Origin: Rikenellaceae bacterium
GTDB lineage: Bacteria; Bacteroidota; Bacteroidia; Bacteroidales; Rikenellaceae
Assembly (NCBI GenBank): GCA_902363575.1
Contig: CABJAJ010000002.1
Coordinates: 558,001 to 622,000, forward strand
Direction of reading: 5' to 3'
Length of the DNA: 64,000 nucleotides
In this document: in pieces, positions 1 through 9,424 of the stretch
How the letters are laid out: every line of letters starts with the position of its first letter
Position numbering within the stretch: position 1 is the first letter of the stretch
Translations under genes and position numbers: made by a program
The notes under the pieces: model-generated
What the model was told of the DNA's origin: nothing
Seen by the model: only the letters and a program-made list of their open reading frames with translations
Databases searched by the model: none

Positions 1-733
1 TGACCGACCCGCCCCGCAGTCCGTCGTTGTAACGCCCCACGTCGATCATGCCGCCCGTCGGGAAGTCGGGATAGAGCACGAACTCCTGTCCGCGCAGGTG
101 GGCGATCGCCGCGTTGATGAGCTCGTTGAAGTTGTGGGGCAGGATTTTGGAGGCGAGTCCGACGGCGATGCCGTCGGCCCCCTGCGCCAGCAGAAGCGGG
201 AACTTCACGGGCAGCGTGACGGGCTCCTCGTTACGGCCGTCGTAGGAGCGCATCCATTCGGTGGTCTTCTTGTTGAAAACCACGTCGAGCGCGAATTTCG
301 ACAGCCGCGCCTCGATGTATCGGCCGGCGGCGGCCTCGTCGCCCGTGAGGATATTTCCCCAGTTGCCCTGGCAGTCGATCAGCAGGTCTTTCTGCCCGAG
401 CTGCACCAGCGCGTCCTTGATAGAGGCGTCGCCGTGGGGATGGTACTGCATGGTCTGGCCCACGATGTTGGCCACCTTGTTGTAGCGTCCGTCGTCCACG
501 GCACGCATCGCATGGAGGATGCGCCGCTGCACGGGTTTCAGGCCGTCCTCCACATGGGGCACGGCCCGCTCGAGGATCACATAGGAGGCGTAATCCAGAA
601 ACCAGTTTTTATACATGCCCGTCAGCTTGCGCACGCCCCCCTCCTCCGAGGTGAGGCGGCTGTACTTGCCCGCTCTGCCCGGCGCGGGCTGTCCGACGGG
701 TTCCTGTTCGATGATATCGTTCTCTTCTGCCAT
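1..733 (-). CDS. parC: DNA topoisomerase IV subunit A (N-terminal part)
   Basis: This is the breakage-reunion subunit of a type IIA topoisomerase, which decatenates and relaxes DNA together with ParE. About 244 residues are visible and the gene runs off the left edge. The winged-helix segment HPHGDASIKD lies near residues 98-107 and the catalytic tyrosine is Tyr139 in AAAGRYIEARL. parE ends 15 bp upstream on the same strand, so the two are co-transcribed, which favours ParC over GyrA. The residue matching the quinolone-contact serine of GyrA/ParC is alanine (Ala103). The assignment to ParC rather than GyrA rests on the parE neighbour and the HPHGDASI motif. Confidence 0.93.
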   Translation of the reverse strand, partial: MAEENDIIEQEPVGQPAPGRAGKYSRLTSEEGGVRKLTGMYKNWFLDYASYVILERAVPHVEDGLKPVQRRILHAMRAVDDGRYNKVANIVGQTMQYHPHGDASIKDALVQLGQKDLLIDCQGNWGNILTGDEAAAGRYIEARLSKFALDVVFNKKTTEWMRSYDGRNEEPVTLPVKFPLLLAQGADGIAVGLASKILPHNFNELINAAIAHLRGQEFVLYPDFPTGGMIDVGRYNDGLRGGSV

Positions 734-748
734 AATCAATCCGGGTTA

Positions 749-2617
749 TCAGGACAGGGGGCCCAGATCTTCGGCCACGATGTCCTCCTCGATGCGCAGG
801 TTGTCGATGATGAAGCCCTGCCGCTCGTAGCTGTTCTTGCCCATGTAGAACTCCAGCATGTCGTGAATGGGATCGTCCTTCGTCAGACGCACCCGGTCAA
901 GACGCATCCCCTCGCCGATGAATTCGCGGAACTCGTCAGGAGAGATCTCTCCCAGGCCCTTGAAGCGGGTGATCTCGGGGTTGGCGCCCAGCCGTTTGAG
1001 CGCCCTTTGGCGCTCCTCCTCCGAATAGCAGTAAACCGTCTCCTTGCGGTTGCGCACGCGGAACAGCGGGGTCTGCAGCACGAACAGGTGGCCGCCCCGG
1101 ATCACGTCGGGGAAAAACTGGAGGAAAAAGGTCATCAGCAGCAGGCGGATGTGCATGCCGTCCACGTCGGCATCGGTGGCGATGACCACCTTGTTGTAGC
1201 GCAGGTTGTCCATGTCCTCCTCGATGTTGAGGGCGGCCTGCAGGAGATTGAACTCCTCGTTCTCATAGACGACCTTCTTGGTCAGCCCGAAGCAGTTGAG
1301 CGGCTTTCCGCGGAGCGAGAAGACGGCTTGCGTGCGCACGTCGCGGCTCTTGGTGATCGACCCGGAGGCCGAGTTGCCCTCCGTAATGAAGATCATCGAC
1401 TGCTCGGCATCGTCGCACCTGTCCGTGAGGTGGACTTTGCAGTCCCGCAGCTTGCGGTTGTTGAGCGAAACCTTTTTGGCCGTTTCGCGGGCCTTTTTCT
1501 GGATGCCCGAAATGGCCTTTCGCTCCTTCTCGTTCTCGACGATCTTGCGCTGGATGGTCTGGGCCGTGTCGGGATGCTTGTGCAGGTAATTGTCGAGCTG
1601 CTGACCGAGGAAATCGACCACGAAATTGCGCATCGAGACCCCCGGCTCGATCTCCTTCGACCCGAGCTTGATTTTGGTCTGCGACTCGAAAACCGGGTCG
1701 TTCACCTTGACCGAGATGGCCGCGATGATGGAGGTGCGGACGTCCGAAGGATCGTAGTCCTTGTGGTAAAACTCCTTGAGCGTCTTGGCGATCGCCTCGC
1801 GGAAAGCCGTCTGGTGGGTGCCTCCCTGCGAGGTGTACTGTCCGTTCACGAACGAGAAATAGCTCTCCCCGTAACCCGTTCCGTGGGTAATGGCCACCTC
1901 GATATCCGTGCCCGAGAGGTGGATCGGCGCATAGAGCGGCTCCTCGGTCATGTTCTCGTAGAGCAGGTCGAGCAGGCCGTTTTTCGAGACATAGGCATTG
2001 CCGTTGAACCGGAACGTGAGCCCCAGGTTGAGGTAGGTGTAGTTGCGGATCATCTGCTCGACGTACTCCGTATTGTAGGCGTAGTCGCCGAAGACCTCGC
2101 GATCGACGCGGAAGCGGATGAGCGTGCCGTTTTTCTCCTCCACGCCGCTCTCCCACCGGTCGCTCTGCTCGATGCCTTGCGAAAAGGTGACCGTGCGAGC
2201 CTCGCCGTCGCGCACCGAACGCGCTTCAAACAGGCTCGAAAGCATGTTCACCGCCTTGACGCCGACCCCGTTCAGACCCACCGTCTTTTTGAATGCCGAG
2301 CCGCCGTACTTGCCGCCCGTGTTCATCTCGCTCACCGCCGCGGCGAGCGACTTGAGGGGAATACCGCGCCCGTAGTCGCGCACCGAGACCACGTCGTCCT
2401 CGATCTTCACGTCGATCTGCCGCCCCGCCCCCATGATGAATTCATCGACCGAGTTGTCGATCACCTCCTTGACGAGCACGTAAATCCCGTCGTCCGCCTG
2501 CGAGCCGTCGCCCAGCTTGCCGATATACATGCCCGGCCTGAGGCGGATGTGCTCGCGCGGCGAAAGGGTGACGATCGCATCGTCGCCGTAATTGTCCGTA
2601 TGTAAAGTTTCTGCCAT
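749..2617 (-). CDS. parE: DNA topoisomerase IV subunit B
   Basis: This is the 622-residue ATPase subunit of topoisomerase IV. The GHKL ATPase region shows [15 protein letters not shown] and [11 protein letters not shown]. The transducer domain follows, then the TOPRIM domain with EGNSASG and DADVDGMH, and the RFKGLGE motif near the C-terminus. The length fits the compact ParE type rather than the longer GyrB. It lies 6 bp downstream of the acyltransferase gene and 15 bp upstream of parC, forming one operon. Confidence 0.96.
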   Translation of the reverse strand: MAETLHTDNYGDDAIVTLSPREHIRLRPGMYIGKLGDGSQADDGIYVLVKEVIDNSVDEFIMGAGRQIDVKIEDDVVSVRDYGRGIPLKSLAAAVSEMNTGGKYGGSAFKKTVGLNGVGVKAVNMLSSLFEARSVRDGEARTVTFSQGIEQSDRWESGVEEKNGTLIRFRVDREVFGDYAYNTEYVEQMIRNYTYLNLGLTFRFNGNAYVSKNGLLDLLYENMTEEPLYAPIHLSGTDIEVAITHGTGYGESYFSFVNGQYTSQGGTHQTAFREAIAKTLKEFYHKDYDPSDVRTSIIAAISVKVNDPVFESQTKIKLGSKEIEPGVSMRNFVVDFLGQQLDNYLHKHPDTAQTIQRKIVENEKERKAISGIQKKARETAKKVSLNNRKLRDCKVHLTDRCDDAEQSMIFITEGNSASGSITKSRDVRTQAVFSLRGKPLNCFGLTKKVVYENEEFNLLQAALNIEEDMDNLRYNKVVIATDADVDGMHIRLLLMTFFLQFFPDVIRGGHLFVLQTPLFRVRNRKETVYCYSEEERQRALKRLGANPEITRFKGLGEISPDEFREFIGEGMRLDRVRLTKDDPIHDMLEFYMGKNSYERQGFIIDNLRIEEDIVAEDLGPLS

Positions 2618-2623
2618 AATTCG

Positions 2624-3349
2624 TCACTTGTTGCGGATCTGCCCCAAAGCCCGTACCATGCGGTCATGCACGCGGTCGCCGAGCAGTTTGGGGTCGCTCG
2701 CCGCCACTTCGTCGGCGCCCACGGGCGGCAGCACGCGCACGGTGATCCGGTTGCGCCAGTTGAACATCGCCTTCGGCCCGATCAGCGTCCGGGTGCCGTC
2801 CAGCACGACCGGGAGGATCGGCACGCCCGCTTCGCGGGCCAGCAGGAAAGCGCCCGCCTTGAAACGGTGAATCTCCCCGTCCTTCGAGCGGGTGCCCTCC
2901 GGAAAGATCGCCACCGAAGCCCCGCGGCCGATCCAGCGTTTGCCGTCGGCGAGCAGCTTCTCCATCGCCTCGCTCGCACGCCCCCGGTCGATGCAGATGT
3001 CGCCGTGAAGATGGAGGAACTGACCGAAAAACGGCACCTTGAACACCTCCCGTTTGGAGACCCAGCGGAAGTTGAGCGGCACGTAATAGAGCGCCGGGAT
3101 GTCGATCACCGTCGAATGGTTCAGCACGATCACATAGGCCTTGCCGCGCTCGATATGTTCCAGTCCCTCGACCCGCGTGCGCCACAGCGGGGGGATGAAG
3201 AAGAAAATGCGCACCAGCACACGCGACAGGTTGTGCACCACCCGCCGGCCCGGGTCGAACGGCCGGCAGACAACGAGGGCCACGGCCGAAAGAATCATGA
3301 AAAAGGTGCACAACAGCACCAGAAAGAGGTAGTAGATCGCGCTCAGCAT
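2624..3349 (-). CDS. plsC: 1-acyl-sn-glycerol-3-phosphate acyltransferase (PlsC family)
   Basis: This 241-residue membrane acyltransferase probably makes phosphatidic acid from lysophosphatidic acid. A hydrophobic N-terminal segment covers residues 1-27. The acyltransferase motif NHSTVID has His78 and Asp83, and the glycerophosphate-binding motif FPEGTRS lies near residues 149-155. It is the first gene of the plsC-parE-parC operon, behind a TAAATTTG box 36 bp upstream. Paralogues of this family can act on other acyl acceptors such as ornithine lipids, so the exact substrate is inferred. Confidence 0.85.
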   Translation of the reverse strand: MLSAIYYLFLVLLCTFFMILSAVALVVCRPFDPGRRVVHNLSRVLVRIFFFIPPLWRTRVEGLEHIERGKAYVIVLNHSTVIDIPALYYVPLNFRWVSKREVFKVPFFGQFLHLHGDICIDRGRASEAMEKLLADGKRWIGRGASVAIFPEGTRSKDGEIHRFKAGAFLLAREAGVPILPVVLDGTRTLIGPKAMFNWRNRITVRVLPPVGADEVAASDPKLLGDRVHDRMVRALGQIRNK

Positions 3350-3385
3350 ACCGGAAGGGGATAATCGTCCAAATTATTCAACCGG

Positions 3386-3393
3386 CAAATTTA
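3386..3393 (-). promoter_or_regulatory. -7 promoter box for plsC-parE-parC
   Basis: Read on the minus strand this is TAAATTTG, a full match to the Bacteroidetes -7 consensus TAnnTTTG, 36 bp before the plsC start. No clear -33 TTG is seen at the usual distance. Confidence 0.55.
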
Positions 3394-3879
3394 GCAATTA
3401 TTTCCGGGGATTCCTACCCCGCCGTCCGTGTAGTTTTCAACAAAATTTCCACTCGGCACCGGGCGGATCGGGCAAGCCCGCACGCGGACGACACGCACGG
3501 CGTCCCATACAACCCGATGCGCCGAACACCGCAACAGATCGAGGACGACGGCTGCCGGAGGGTACATTCGTGCGCAAAGCAACCTTCCCACCAGCCGGCC
3601 GGCCGTGCGCAGAAATCGACCGGCATAATCCTTCGACCGAAAACCAACAGAACCTACCCTCGCTTTGCCGCAACGATTCTGACTACCGTTCGATGGTCGA
3701 TTTCGTTCCGTGCAGCATACTTGCGACACAAAACGGAAGGCCACGCTTCGCGTTGCAGGAGATAAAGACAGGTTAAAAAATCCGGAATACCCGGCTCATC
3801 CGCTCCGATCCGGCACGGGGAAGCGGACATACGATTATTCTTCGCATCAAAATTCCAGGCATTATTTTAGTACTATGTA
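3394..3879. other. Intergenic region without a supported gene
   Basis: About 490 bp separate the divergent promoters of plsC and the outer-membrane receptor. Open frames of 60-117 codons exist on both strands, but none shows a recognisable domain, signal peptide or promoter of its own. AT content rises sharply at the right-hand end, where the receptor promoter lies. Confidence 0.5.
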
Positions 3880-3911
3880 TTGCAAAGTATAAATATTTAT
3901 ATATATCTTTG
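3880..3911 (+). promoter_or_regulatory. Promoter of the outer-membrane receptor gene
   Basis: TTG at 3880-3882 and TATCTTTG at 3904-3911 are spaced by 21 bp, matching the Bacteroidetes -33/-7 architecture. The box lies 58 bp before the ATG at 3970 in an AT-rich pocket. Confidence 0.7.
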
Positions 3912-3969
3912 CACCGTCAAGTACAAACCAAAACAAACAATTCGATTAATCATCCGATAACAACGGCTT

Positions 3970-6339
3970 ATGAAAAAAATGCTCCTCTTGTTTATGGCTT
4001 CGGCCCTCGTGCTGGAGAGCGCACGGGCGGCAAAACAATCCCCCGCCACCGGGCAGGTAATCGACGAGGCGGGTGCGCCGGTCGAATATGCCACCGTCGT
4101 GCTGACACGCGAAAAACGGCAGATCGCCGGCATGGCGACCGATACCGAAGGACGCTTCGCATTCAGCGTCCCCGCAGGCGATTATACGCTGCTGGTACAG
4201 TTTCTCGGCTACGAACCCCTTGCAAAGCAGGTGCGCGTCGCGGACGGCGCGTCCCTGGGGATTTTCACCCTTACGGCCTCACCGACCGAGATCGGCAGCG
4301 TGGTGGTCAAGACCCGACTGGTACGCCGCGAAGCCGACCGTTTCGTAGTGGACGTGGCCAATTCGCCGGCGGCGATCGGCAAGGACGGGATCGACCTTCT
4401 GCAGCAGTCTCCGGGGGTGTGGATCGACGACGAGAAAGTTTCCATCAACGGCTCCTCCGGCACGAAGGTTTACATCGACGACCGGGAGCTCCGCATGGAG
4501 AGCAGCCAACTGATGAGCTACCTTCGTGCGCTGCGGGCAGAGGATATCCGCAAGATCGAGGTGATCCCCTCGACGGGCGCCGACTACGACGCCGACGCCT
4601 CGGGCGGGGCGATCCGGATTTACCTCCGGCGCAAGCGCGACGACGGGCTGGACGGGAGCCTCGCATTCCACACCGTGCACAGCTCCATGCAGCACAACTA
4701 CAACCCGAGTTTCAACCTCAACTACCACCGCAGCAAACTCAACCTCTATGGCTCGGGCTGGGGATGGTTCGGCCGCACCCGCACCGTATCCGACGAACAG
4801 ACCGCCTACCGGTCGGGCACCACGGGCATCGTCGCCCACTCCGACCTGGGCGAAAAAGACCGCAACTTCGGCGTAAGCACAGGGGCCGTCTATGAATTCA
4901 GCGAGCGCAACAGCATCGGCGTGGAGTTCGAGTACTACCGAAATGCGGAATTCGGGCCCAACGATTCGCGCACCGACCTGACCGCCGACGGTGTGCTGAC
5001 CGCCAACCGGAGCGCCTACTATCTGGACGGCGAAAGGGGGCAATATACCGCCACGTTCAACTACATCCACCGGATCGACACCCTCGGCTCGACCTTCAAG
5101 GTACTCGCCGACTACACGGAGCGCAGCTCGGACAACCTGAACGACTATTTCAACCGCTCGGCGACGGGCGCCGTCTCGCGCGACTCCACCTACCGCGACC
5201 GCAACGACAGCCGCTATCGCATCACCACGGCGACCCTTGCGCTCGAAAAGCATTTCTCGCCCCGCATTACGTTCAGCGCGGGGCTGAAATACACCAATAA
5301 CGACATGCACAACAGTGCGCGTTACGAGTACCTGCGCAACGACGGATGGCACGACAACGCCGACTACGGATACCGGGTCGATTACACCGAACACATCGGC
5401 GCCGCTTATGCCATCCTCAACGCAAAATTCGGCCGTTTCGGCCTGACGGCCGGGCTCAGGGGCGAATTCACCTACGCCACGGGCAAAGGCGACTACGTCA
5501 CCCAGCGCTACATGAGCCTCTTCCCGAACGCCAACCTCTCGTGGGCGCTCGACAAGCAGGGGAGCTGGTCGCTCGTCGCCTCCTATGCCCGCACCATCGA
5601 GCGCCCCGGGTTCTGGGCCCTCGCACCCCAGCGCCTCCAGATCTCGGACTACACCTACCAGACGGGCAACCCTTCGCTGCGTCCCGCCTACTCCGACAAA
5701 GTATCCCTCACGCTGGTCGCCCGCTACAAATACAGCCTGAGCGTGGGCATGAACCTGCACTCCGATGCCATAGAGCAGCTCATGCAGGCCGACCCGTACA
5801 ACCCCGACAAGCTCTTCATCACATGGGAAAACTTCGACGACCTCGACAACTATTACGTCACCCTCAACCTCCCCTTCCAGTTTACCAAATGGTGGTCGCT
5901 CAACCTGAACCTCACCGGCATACGGCAGGGCCAGCGCATCGAGAACGGCGGTCGGCTTCAACATCGCAACTACCTCAGCGCCAACGCATCTACGACCTTC
6001 ACGCTGCCTGCCAGATTCTTCATCGACCTGGACTATTTCGGCATGAGCGGCATACTCGTGGGTAACGTGACCATCAATGCCCAGCACCACATGGGCGTCA
6101 GCCTCAAAAAACGGTTTTCAGGGGAGCGGCTCACCCTCTCGGCCTCGGTGAACAACCTGTTGAGCAGCCGTCAGGTCGTCACGGCCCGGTCGGAGGAGTT
6201 CGTCCGCACGGTGCGCATCCGTATGCCCTGGAACCGTGTCAGCTTCCGGATCGGACTGACCTATAACTTCAAAGCCGGCAAAGCGTTCCGCAGCCGCTCG
6301 GTCGAGAGCTCGGGTGCCGACGAAAAAGGACGGCTCTAA
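3970..6339 (+). CDS. Outer-membrane beta-barrel protein (TonB-receptor-like)
   Basis: This 789-residue protein begins with a signal peptide (residues 1-20). A carboxypeptidase-regulatory-like beta-sandwich follows at about 27-110 (TGQVIDEAGAPVEYATV, DTEGRFAFSVPAGDY). A plug-like region at about 115-215 includes VYIDDRELR and IEVIPSTGADYDADASGG. The remainder is a barrel of the OMP_b-brl_3 type. It is shorter than SusC proteins and there is no SusD beside it, so it resembles the small receptors used for siderophores, metals or peptides. The substrate is unknown. It is monocistronic, with its own promoter and a terminator 90 bp downstream. Confidence 0.85.
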   Translation: MKKMLLLFMASALVLESARAAKQSPATGQVIDEAGAPVEYATVVLTREKRQIAGMATDTEGRFAFSVPAGDYTLLVQFLGYEPLAKQVRVADGASLGIFTLTASPTEIGSVVVKTRLVRREADRFVVDVANSPAAIGKDGIDLLQQSPGVWIDDEKVSINGSSGTKVYIDDRELRMESSQLMSYLRALRAEDIRKIEVIPSTGADYDADASGGAIRIYLRRKRDDGLDGSLAFHTVHSSMQHNYNPSFNLNYHRSKLNLYGSGWGWFGRTRTVSDEQTAYRSGTTGIVAHSDLGEKDRNFGVSTGAVYEFSERNSIGVEFEYYRNAEFGPNDSRTDLTADGVLTANRSAYYLDGERGQYTATFNYIHRIDTLGSTFKVLADYTERSSDNLNDYFNRSATGAVSRDSTYRDRNDSRYRITTATLALEKHFSPRITFSAGLKYTNNDMHNSARYEYLRNDGWHDNADYGYRVDYTEHIGAAYAILNAKFGRFGLTAGLRGEFTYATGKGDYVTQRYMSLFPNANLSWALDKQGSWSLVASYARTIERPGFWALAPQRLQISDYTYQTGNPSLRPAYSDKVSLTLVARYKYSLSVGMNLHSDAIEQLMQADPYNPDKLFITWENFDDLDNYYVTLNLPFQFTKWWSLNLNLTGIRQGQRIENGGRLQHRNYLSANASTTFTLPARFFIDLDYFGMSGILVGNVTINAQHHMGVSLKKRFSGERLTLSASVNNLLSSRQVVTARSEEFVRTVRIRMPWNRVSFRIGLTYNFKAGKAFRSRSVESSGADEKGRL

Positions 6340-6428
6340 CCGGGAAAAGTTCACGGAGGCGGAATCCGGCGACGGTGAGGCGGCATGCCACCCGCTTGGC
6401 CGCCGAACAGACCGAACGCCGGTATGCG

Positions 6429-6460
6429 AATTGCGGTATCCGCGGGGTACCGCAATTTTT
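6429..6460 (+). terminator. Rho-independent terminator of the receptor gene
   Basis: Arms 6429-6438 and 6448-6457 form a perfect 10-bp stem around a 9-nt loop, running into a T tract at 6456-6460. The hairpin ends only 6 bp before the ATG of the next gene, an unusual position. Confidence 0.75.
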
Positions 6461-6466
6461 CATGCC

Positions 6467-7414
6467 ATGACCGCACTATCCGTCGTCTCCTGCCTCTTCG
6501 TCCTCTCGGGCCTCCTCTCTGCGCTCGTCATCGCCCTCGACCTCACACACCGTCCGCAGTCCATGCGCATCATGTATAGCGTCTGGATACTCACCGGCCT
6601 TTGGGCCGGGCTGCCCGGATTGTGGGCCTATTTCCGCTTCGGCCGCGGAACACGCCATAAGCGAAGCACGGGAGGCGAAACGGACCCTGCAGCCGGAACG
6701 GACGGCATGGAAGGAATGGAAGGAATGGAAGGAATGGAAGGAATGGGTAAAGCGGAAGGAATGACCGGTATGGCCGGTATGGCCGGTATGGCCGGTATGG
6801 CCGGGCGGATGACAGATCCGGCGAAGATGGCGGACGGCTCGAACCCGGCGGCAAAGACGAAGAGCGTGCCCGGCCGCGATCGCTCTATGCCCGATGCGGG
6901 CCTTGCAGGACACGCGAGCGCCAGCCGGCCGGCGAATGAAACGATGGGAATGGCCATGCCGCATCGTCCCCGCTGGCAGTCGGTCGTACTCTCGACCCTG
7001 CACTGCGGCGCGGGCTGCACGCTGGCCGATCTGATCGGGGAGTGGGCGCTCTTCCTGTTCCCGGTGGCTGTGGCCGGAAGCCGTCTGGCCGGGAGCTGGA
7101 CGATCGACTATGTGTTGGCGTTGATTCTGGGCGTCTGGTTCCAATACGCCGCCATCCGCAGCATGCGGCGCATCTCCCGCCGGAAAGCCCTCCTCGACGC
7201 ACTGAAAGCGGACTTCCTTTCGCTCACGGCCTGGCAGGTGGGCATGTACGCATGGATGGCATTCGTCCTGTTCGTCCTGCGCGACGGCGCGATGCTGCCG
7301 CGCACCTCATGGTCGTTCTGGTTCATGATGCAGTTGGCCATGTACTGCGGTTTCCTGTTCTCGCTCCCCATGAACGTGCTGCTTATCGACAAACACATCA
7401 AACACGCCATGTAA
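6467..7414 (+). CDS. DUF4396 membrane protein with Met-rich linker
   Basis: This 315-residue inner-membrane protein has two predicted spans at about 4-22 and 32-52. A hydrophilic linker follows, with 9-bp tandem repeats encoding MEG and MAG/MTG units (DNA 6707-6742 and 6761-6805). The C-terminal DUF4396-type domain has four further spans and begins with a conserved STLHCGAGC segment. The Met-x-x-Met spacing resembles Cu(I)/Ag(I)-binding segments, but a metal role is inference. I chose the ATG at 6467. An in-frame ATG at 6314 would read backwards through the terminator and into the previous gene. Confidence 0.7.
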   Translation: MTALSVVSCLFVLSGLLSALVIALDLTHRPQSMRIMYSVWILTGLWAGLPGLWAYFRFGRGTRHKRSTGGETDPAAGTDGMEGMEGMEGMEGMGKAEGMTGMAGMAGMAGMAGRMTDPAKMADGSNPAAKTKSVPGRDRSMPDAGLAGHASASRPANETMGMAMPHRPRWQSVVLSTLHCGAGCTLADLIGEWALFLFPVAVAGSRLAGSWTIDYVLALILGVWFQYAAIRSMRRISRRKALLDALKADFLSLTAWQVGMYAWMAFVLFVLRDGAMLPRTSWSFWFMMQLAMYCGFLFSLPMNVLLIDKHIKHAM

Positions 7415-7593
7415 CCCCCGCCTGCCAAACCGCTCGGCGTGAGGCTGCCGACAGGGAGGATTTCAGTCCGTCCCGTTGCGGAGGCTCTCAGTTCCCGTCC
7501 TACGGACCCACAAAAACGGGCAGGGCACGATATGCCCGCACGCTTCTGCAGCGCGGAACTGCATACCGAATGACGGGCCTGCCGGCGACCGGC

Positions 7594-8169
7594 TCAGAAG
7601 GTCACCGCGGGCGCCGCGGCGGACTGCTCGTCGGCCTCGAAATAGGGTTTGGGTCGGAAAGAGAACATCTTGGCGATCAGGTTGGCGGGGAAACGCCGGA
7701 TGGACATATTGTATTCGCGGGTCGCGGTGTTGAAATTGCTGCGAGCCACCGCGATACGGTTTTCCGTTCCCTCGAGCTGCGCCTGCAGCTCCAGGAAATT
7801 CTGGTTGGCTTTCAGGTCGGGATAGCTCTCCGAAATGGCGATCAGCCTCCCCAGGGCCGAGCGCACTTCGGACTGGGCACGCTGGAACTCGGCAAGGTTC
7901 TCGGGAGTCAGTTCATCGGCCGAAAGGTTGATCGAAGTGGCTTTGGCACGGGCTTCGACGACCTGTTCGAGCGTGGACTGCTCGTGCTGCGCATAGCCCT
8001 TGACCGTATTGACCAGATTGGGGATCAGGTCTGCACGCCGCTGGTACTGGGTTTCGACATTGGCCCAGGCCGCATTGACGGCCTCCTCGTTATTGACCAT
8101 CCTGTTGTAAGTCGAACACGAAGTAAGCCCCGAAAGGGCGAAGATGGCCAGTAAAATCAATCGTTTCAT
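7594..8169 (-). CDS. lemA: LemA family lipoprotein
   Basis: This 191-residue protein starts at the ATG beginning MKRLILL. A lipobox LTSC places the lipidated cysteine at Cys18. The rest is the LemA helical core (NLVNTVKGYAQHE, RAQSEVRSALGRL). LemA proteins are membrane-attached coiled proteins of uncertain function that are usually encoded with a TPM-domain protein, as here 63 bp upstream. The two probably share the promoter at 9162-9194. Confidence 0.9.
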   Translation of the reverse strand: MKRLILLAIFALSGLTSCSTYNRMVNNEEAVNAAWANVETQYQRRADLIPNLVNTVKGYAQHEQSTLEQVVEARAKATSINLSADELTPENLAEFQRAQSEVRSALGRLIAISESYPDLKANQNFLELQAQLEGTENRIAVARSNFNTATREYNMSIRRFPANLIAKMFSFRPKPYFEADEQSAAAPAVTF

Positions 8170-8232
8170 ATCGTTTCGTTTTTGGTTGTCCATTTCCATT
8201 TCGACCGGTTTGGGGGTCTCGCCGTGCCGGAT

Positions 8233-9156
8233 TTACCAGCGCGAGCCCGCTCCGCCGCCGCCGAAACTCCCGCCGCCGAAGCCGCCGCCCATGCTGCCGC
8301 CACCGCCCCGGAATCCCCGGCCGCCGCCGAGGATCATGCCGCCCCCGATACCCCGGCCGATGCCGCCCGAGCCGCCGCCTTTGGACCGGCGCACGCGTTT
8401 TTTGACCTCTTTGCCGCAGCGTCCGCAGCGATAGGTGTACTCCACCACATCGTAAGCGGGGTGTTTCTCGACGATGGCCACCGACTGCTGCCGCAGCGCA
8501 TAGGCATGGCAGCGCGGACAGCGGCGCATGCGCAGTATGCCGTAGAGGATCATCCCCAGCGGAAAGAGCGTCATGAGCAGGATGAAAAGGAGGATCTCGC
8601 CGGCCGACCAGCCCCGATCGACAGCCGCATAGTCGTCGTTGCCGCCCAGGTCGAGCTCGCTGCCCGTGAGCACGCCGGCCACGGCGCGCACCCCCTCGAC
8701 CATGCCCCGGCTGTAATCCCCTTCGCGGAACCAGGGAAGCATGTAGCGTGTCTGGATGCGTTTGGCGAGCGCGTCGGGCAAAACTCCTTCGAGGCCTCTG
8801 CCGGTAATGAACCGGATTTCACGCGCATCCTCCACAAACAGGATGCCCAGGCCGTTGTCGTTGTCCGCACGGCCCACGCCCCACGACGAGAAGAGCCGGT
8901 AGGCGAAGTCGAACACGTCGTCGGTGTCGATCGCCCGCACCGCCACCACCGCCACCTGTGCGATGGCGCGGTGCCGGAGGGCATAGCAGATCGAGTCGAT
9001 TTCGGCCACGGCCGCATCGGAAAGGATATGGTCGGGGTTGGAGGTGAAACGGTAGCGGTTTTCGGTCTGTACATTGGGCACGGTGCCCACGCCGTACGGA
9101 GCCGCGAGACCGGCCAGCGGACAGAGAGACAGCAACAAGAGCAAGAGGTGTTTCAT
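8233..9156 (-). CDS. TPM domain protein with Gly-rich tail
   Basis: This 307-residue exported protein has a signal peptide (residues 1-19) and a TPM domain at about 35-165 (DNDNGLGILFVEDAREIRF is part of it). A membrane span lies near 186-208. A zinc-ribbon-like pair CPRC...CGRC follows, then a C-terminal tail rich in Gly-Gly-Gly ending GSRW. TPM domains have been linked to phosphatase activity and photosystem or membrane-protein maintenance, and the role here is not known. It forms an operon with lemA. The ATG is only 5 bp past the -7 box, so the message may be leaderless. Confidence 0.88.
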   Translation of the reverse strand: MKHLLLLLLSLCPLAGLAAPYGVGTVPNVQTENRYRFTSNPDHILSDAAVAEIDSICYALRHRAIAQVAVVAVRAIDTDDVFDFAYRLFSSWGVGRADNDNGLGILFVEDAREIRFITGRGLEGVLPDALAKRIQTRYMLPWFREGDYSRGMVEGVRAVAGVLTGSELDLGGNDDYAAVDRGWSAGEILLFILLMTLFPLGMILYGILRMRRCPRCHAYALRQQSVAIVEKHPAYDVVEYTYRCGRCGKEVKKRVRRSKGGGSGGIGRGIGGGMILGGGRGFRGGGGSMGGGFGGGSFGGGGAGSRW

Positions 9157-9161
9157 ACCGG

Positions 9162-9194
9162 CAAACTTACGGTTTTTTTACGGTATTCGCAAAA
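9162..9194 (-). promoter_or_regulatory. Promoter of the TPM-lemA operon
   Basis: On the minus strand TTTTG (9190-9194) and TAAGTTTG (9162-9169) are separated by 20 bp, an exact fit to the Bacteroidetes consensus. The box ends 5 bp before the start codon. Confidence 0.78.
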
Positions 9195-9424
9195 GGAGTG
9201 CCCCGGATGACCCTCCCATGCGCAGCACGGATATTTTCGGATCGATTTCGCACCCCGCCTTACAACGAAGAGAGGCACGGGTTTCCGCCCGCGGCCTCTT
9301 CTGAGGTCTTCCGCTTCCGCGCGTCGCGGACACTTCTTGTCCGCCGCGTCCCGGGCCTCTGCGGAAATGCTGCTCCGGCTAAACAGCGCCCGGAAAGGCA
9401 GGCCGATCGCTGCGGCAGGATTCC

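Noticed and set aside
98..2605. An 835-codon open frame on the plus strand
   Set aside because: It lies antisense to parE and parC, whose motifs are unmistakable. Long antisense frames are expected in GC-rich DNA, and it has no domain or start context.
3391..3744. Possible 117-residue gene in the gap between plsC and the receptor
   Set aside because: It overlaps the plsC promoter box at its end, has no recognisable domain, signal or promoter, and its Arg/Val/Cys composition looks random.
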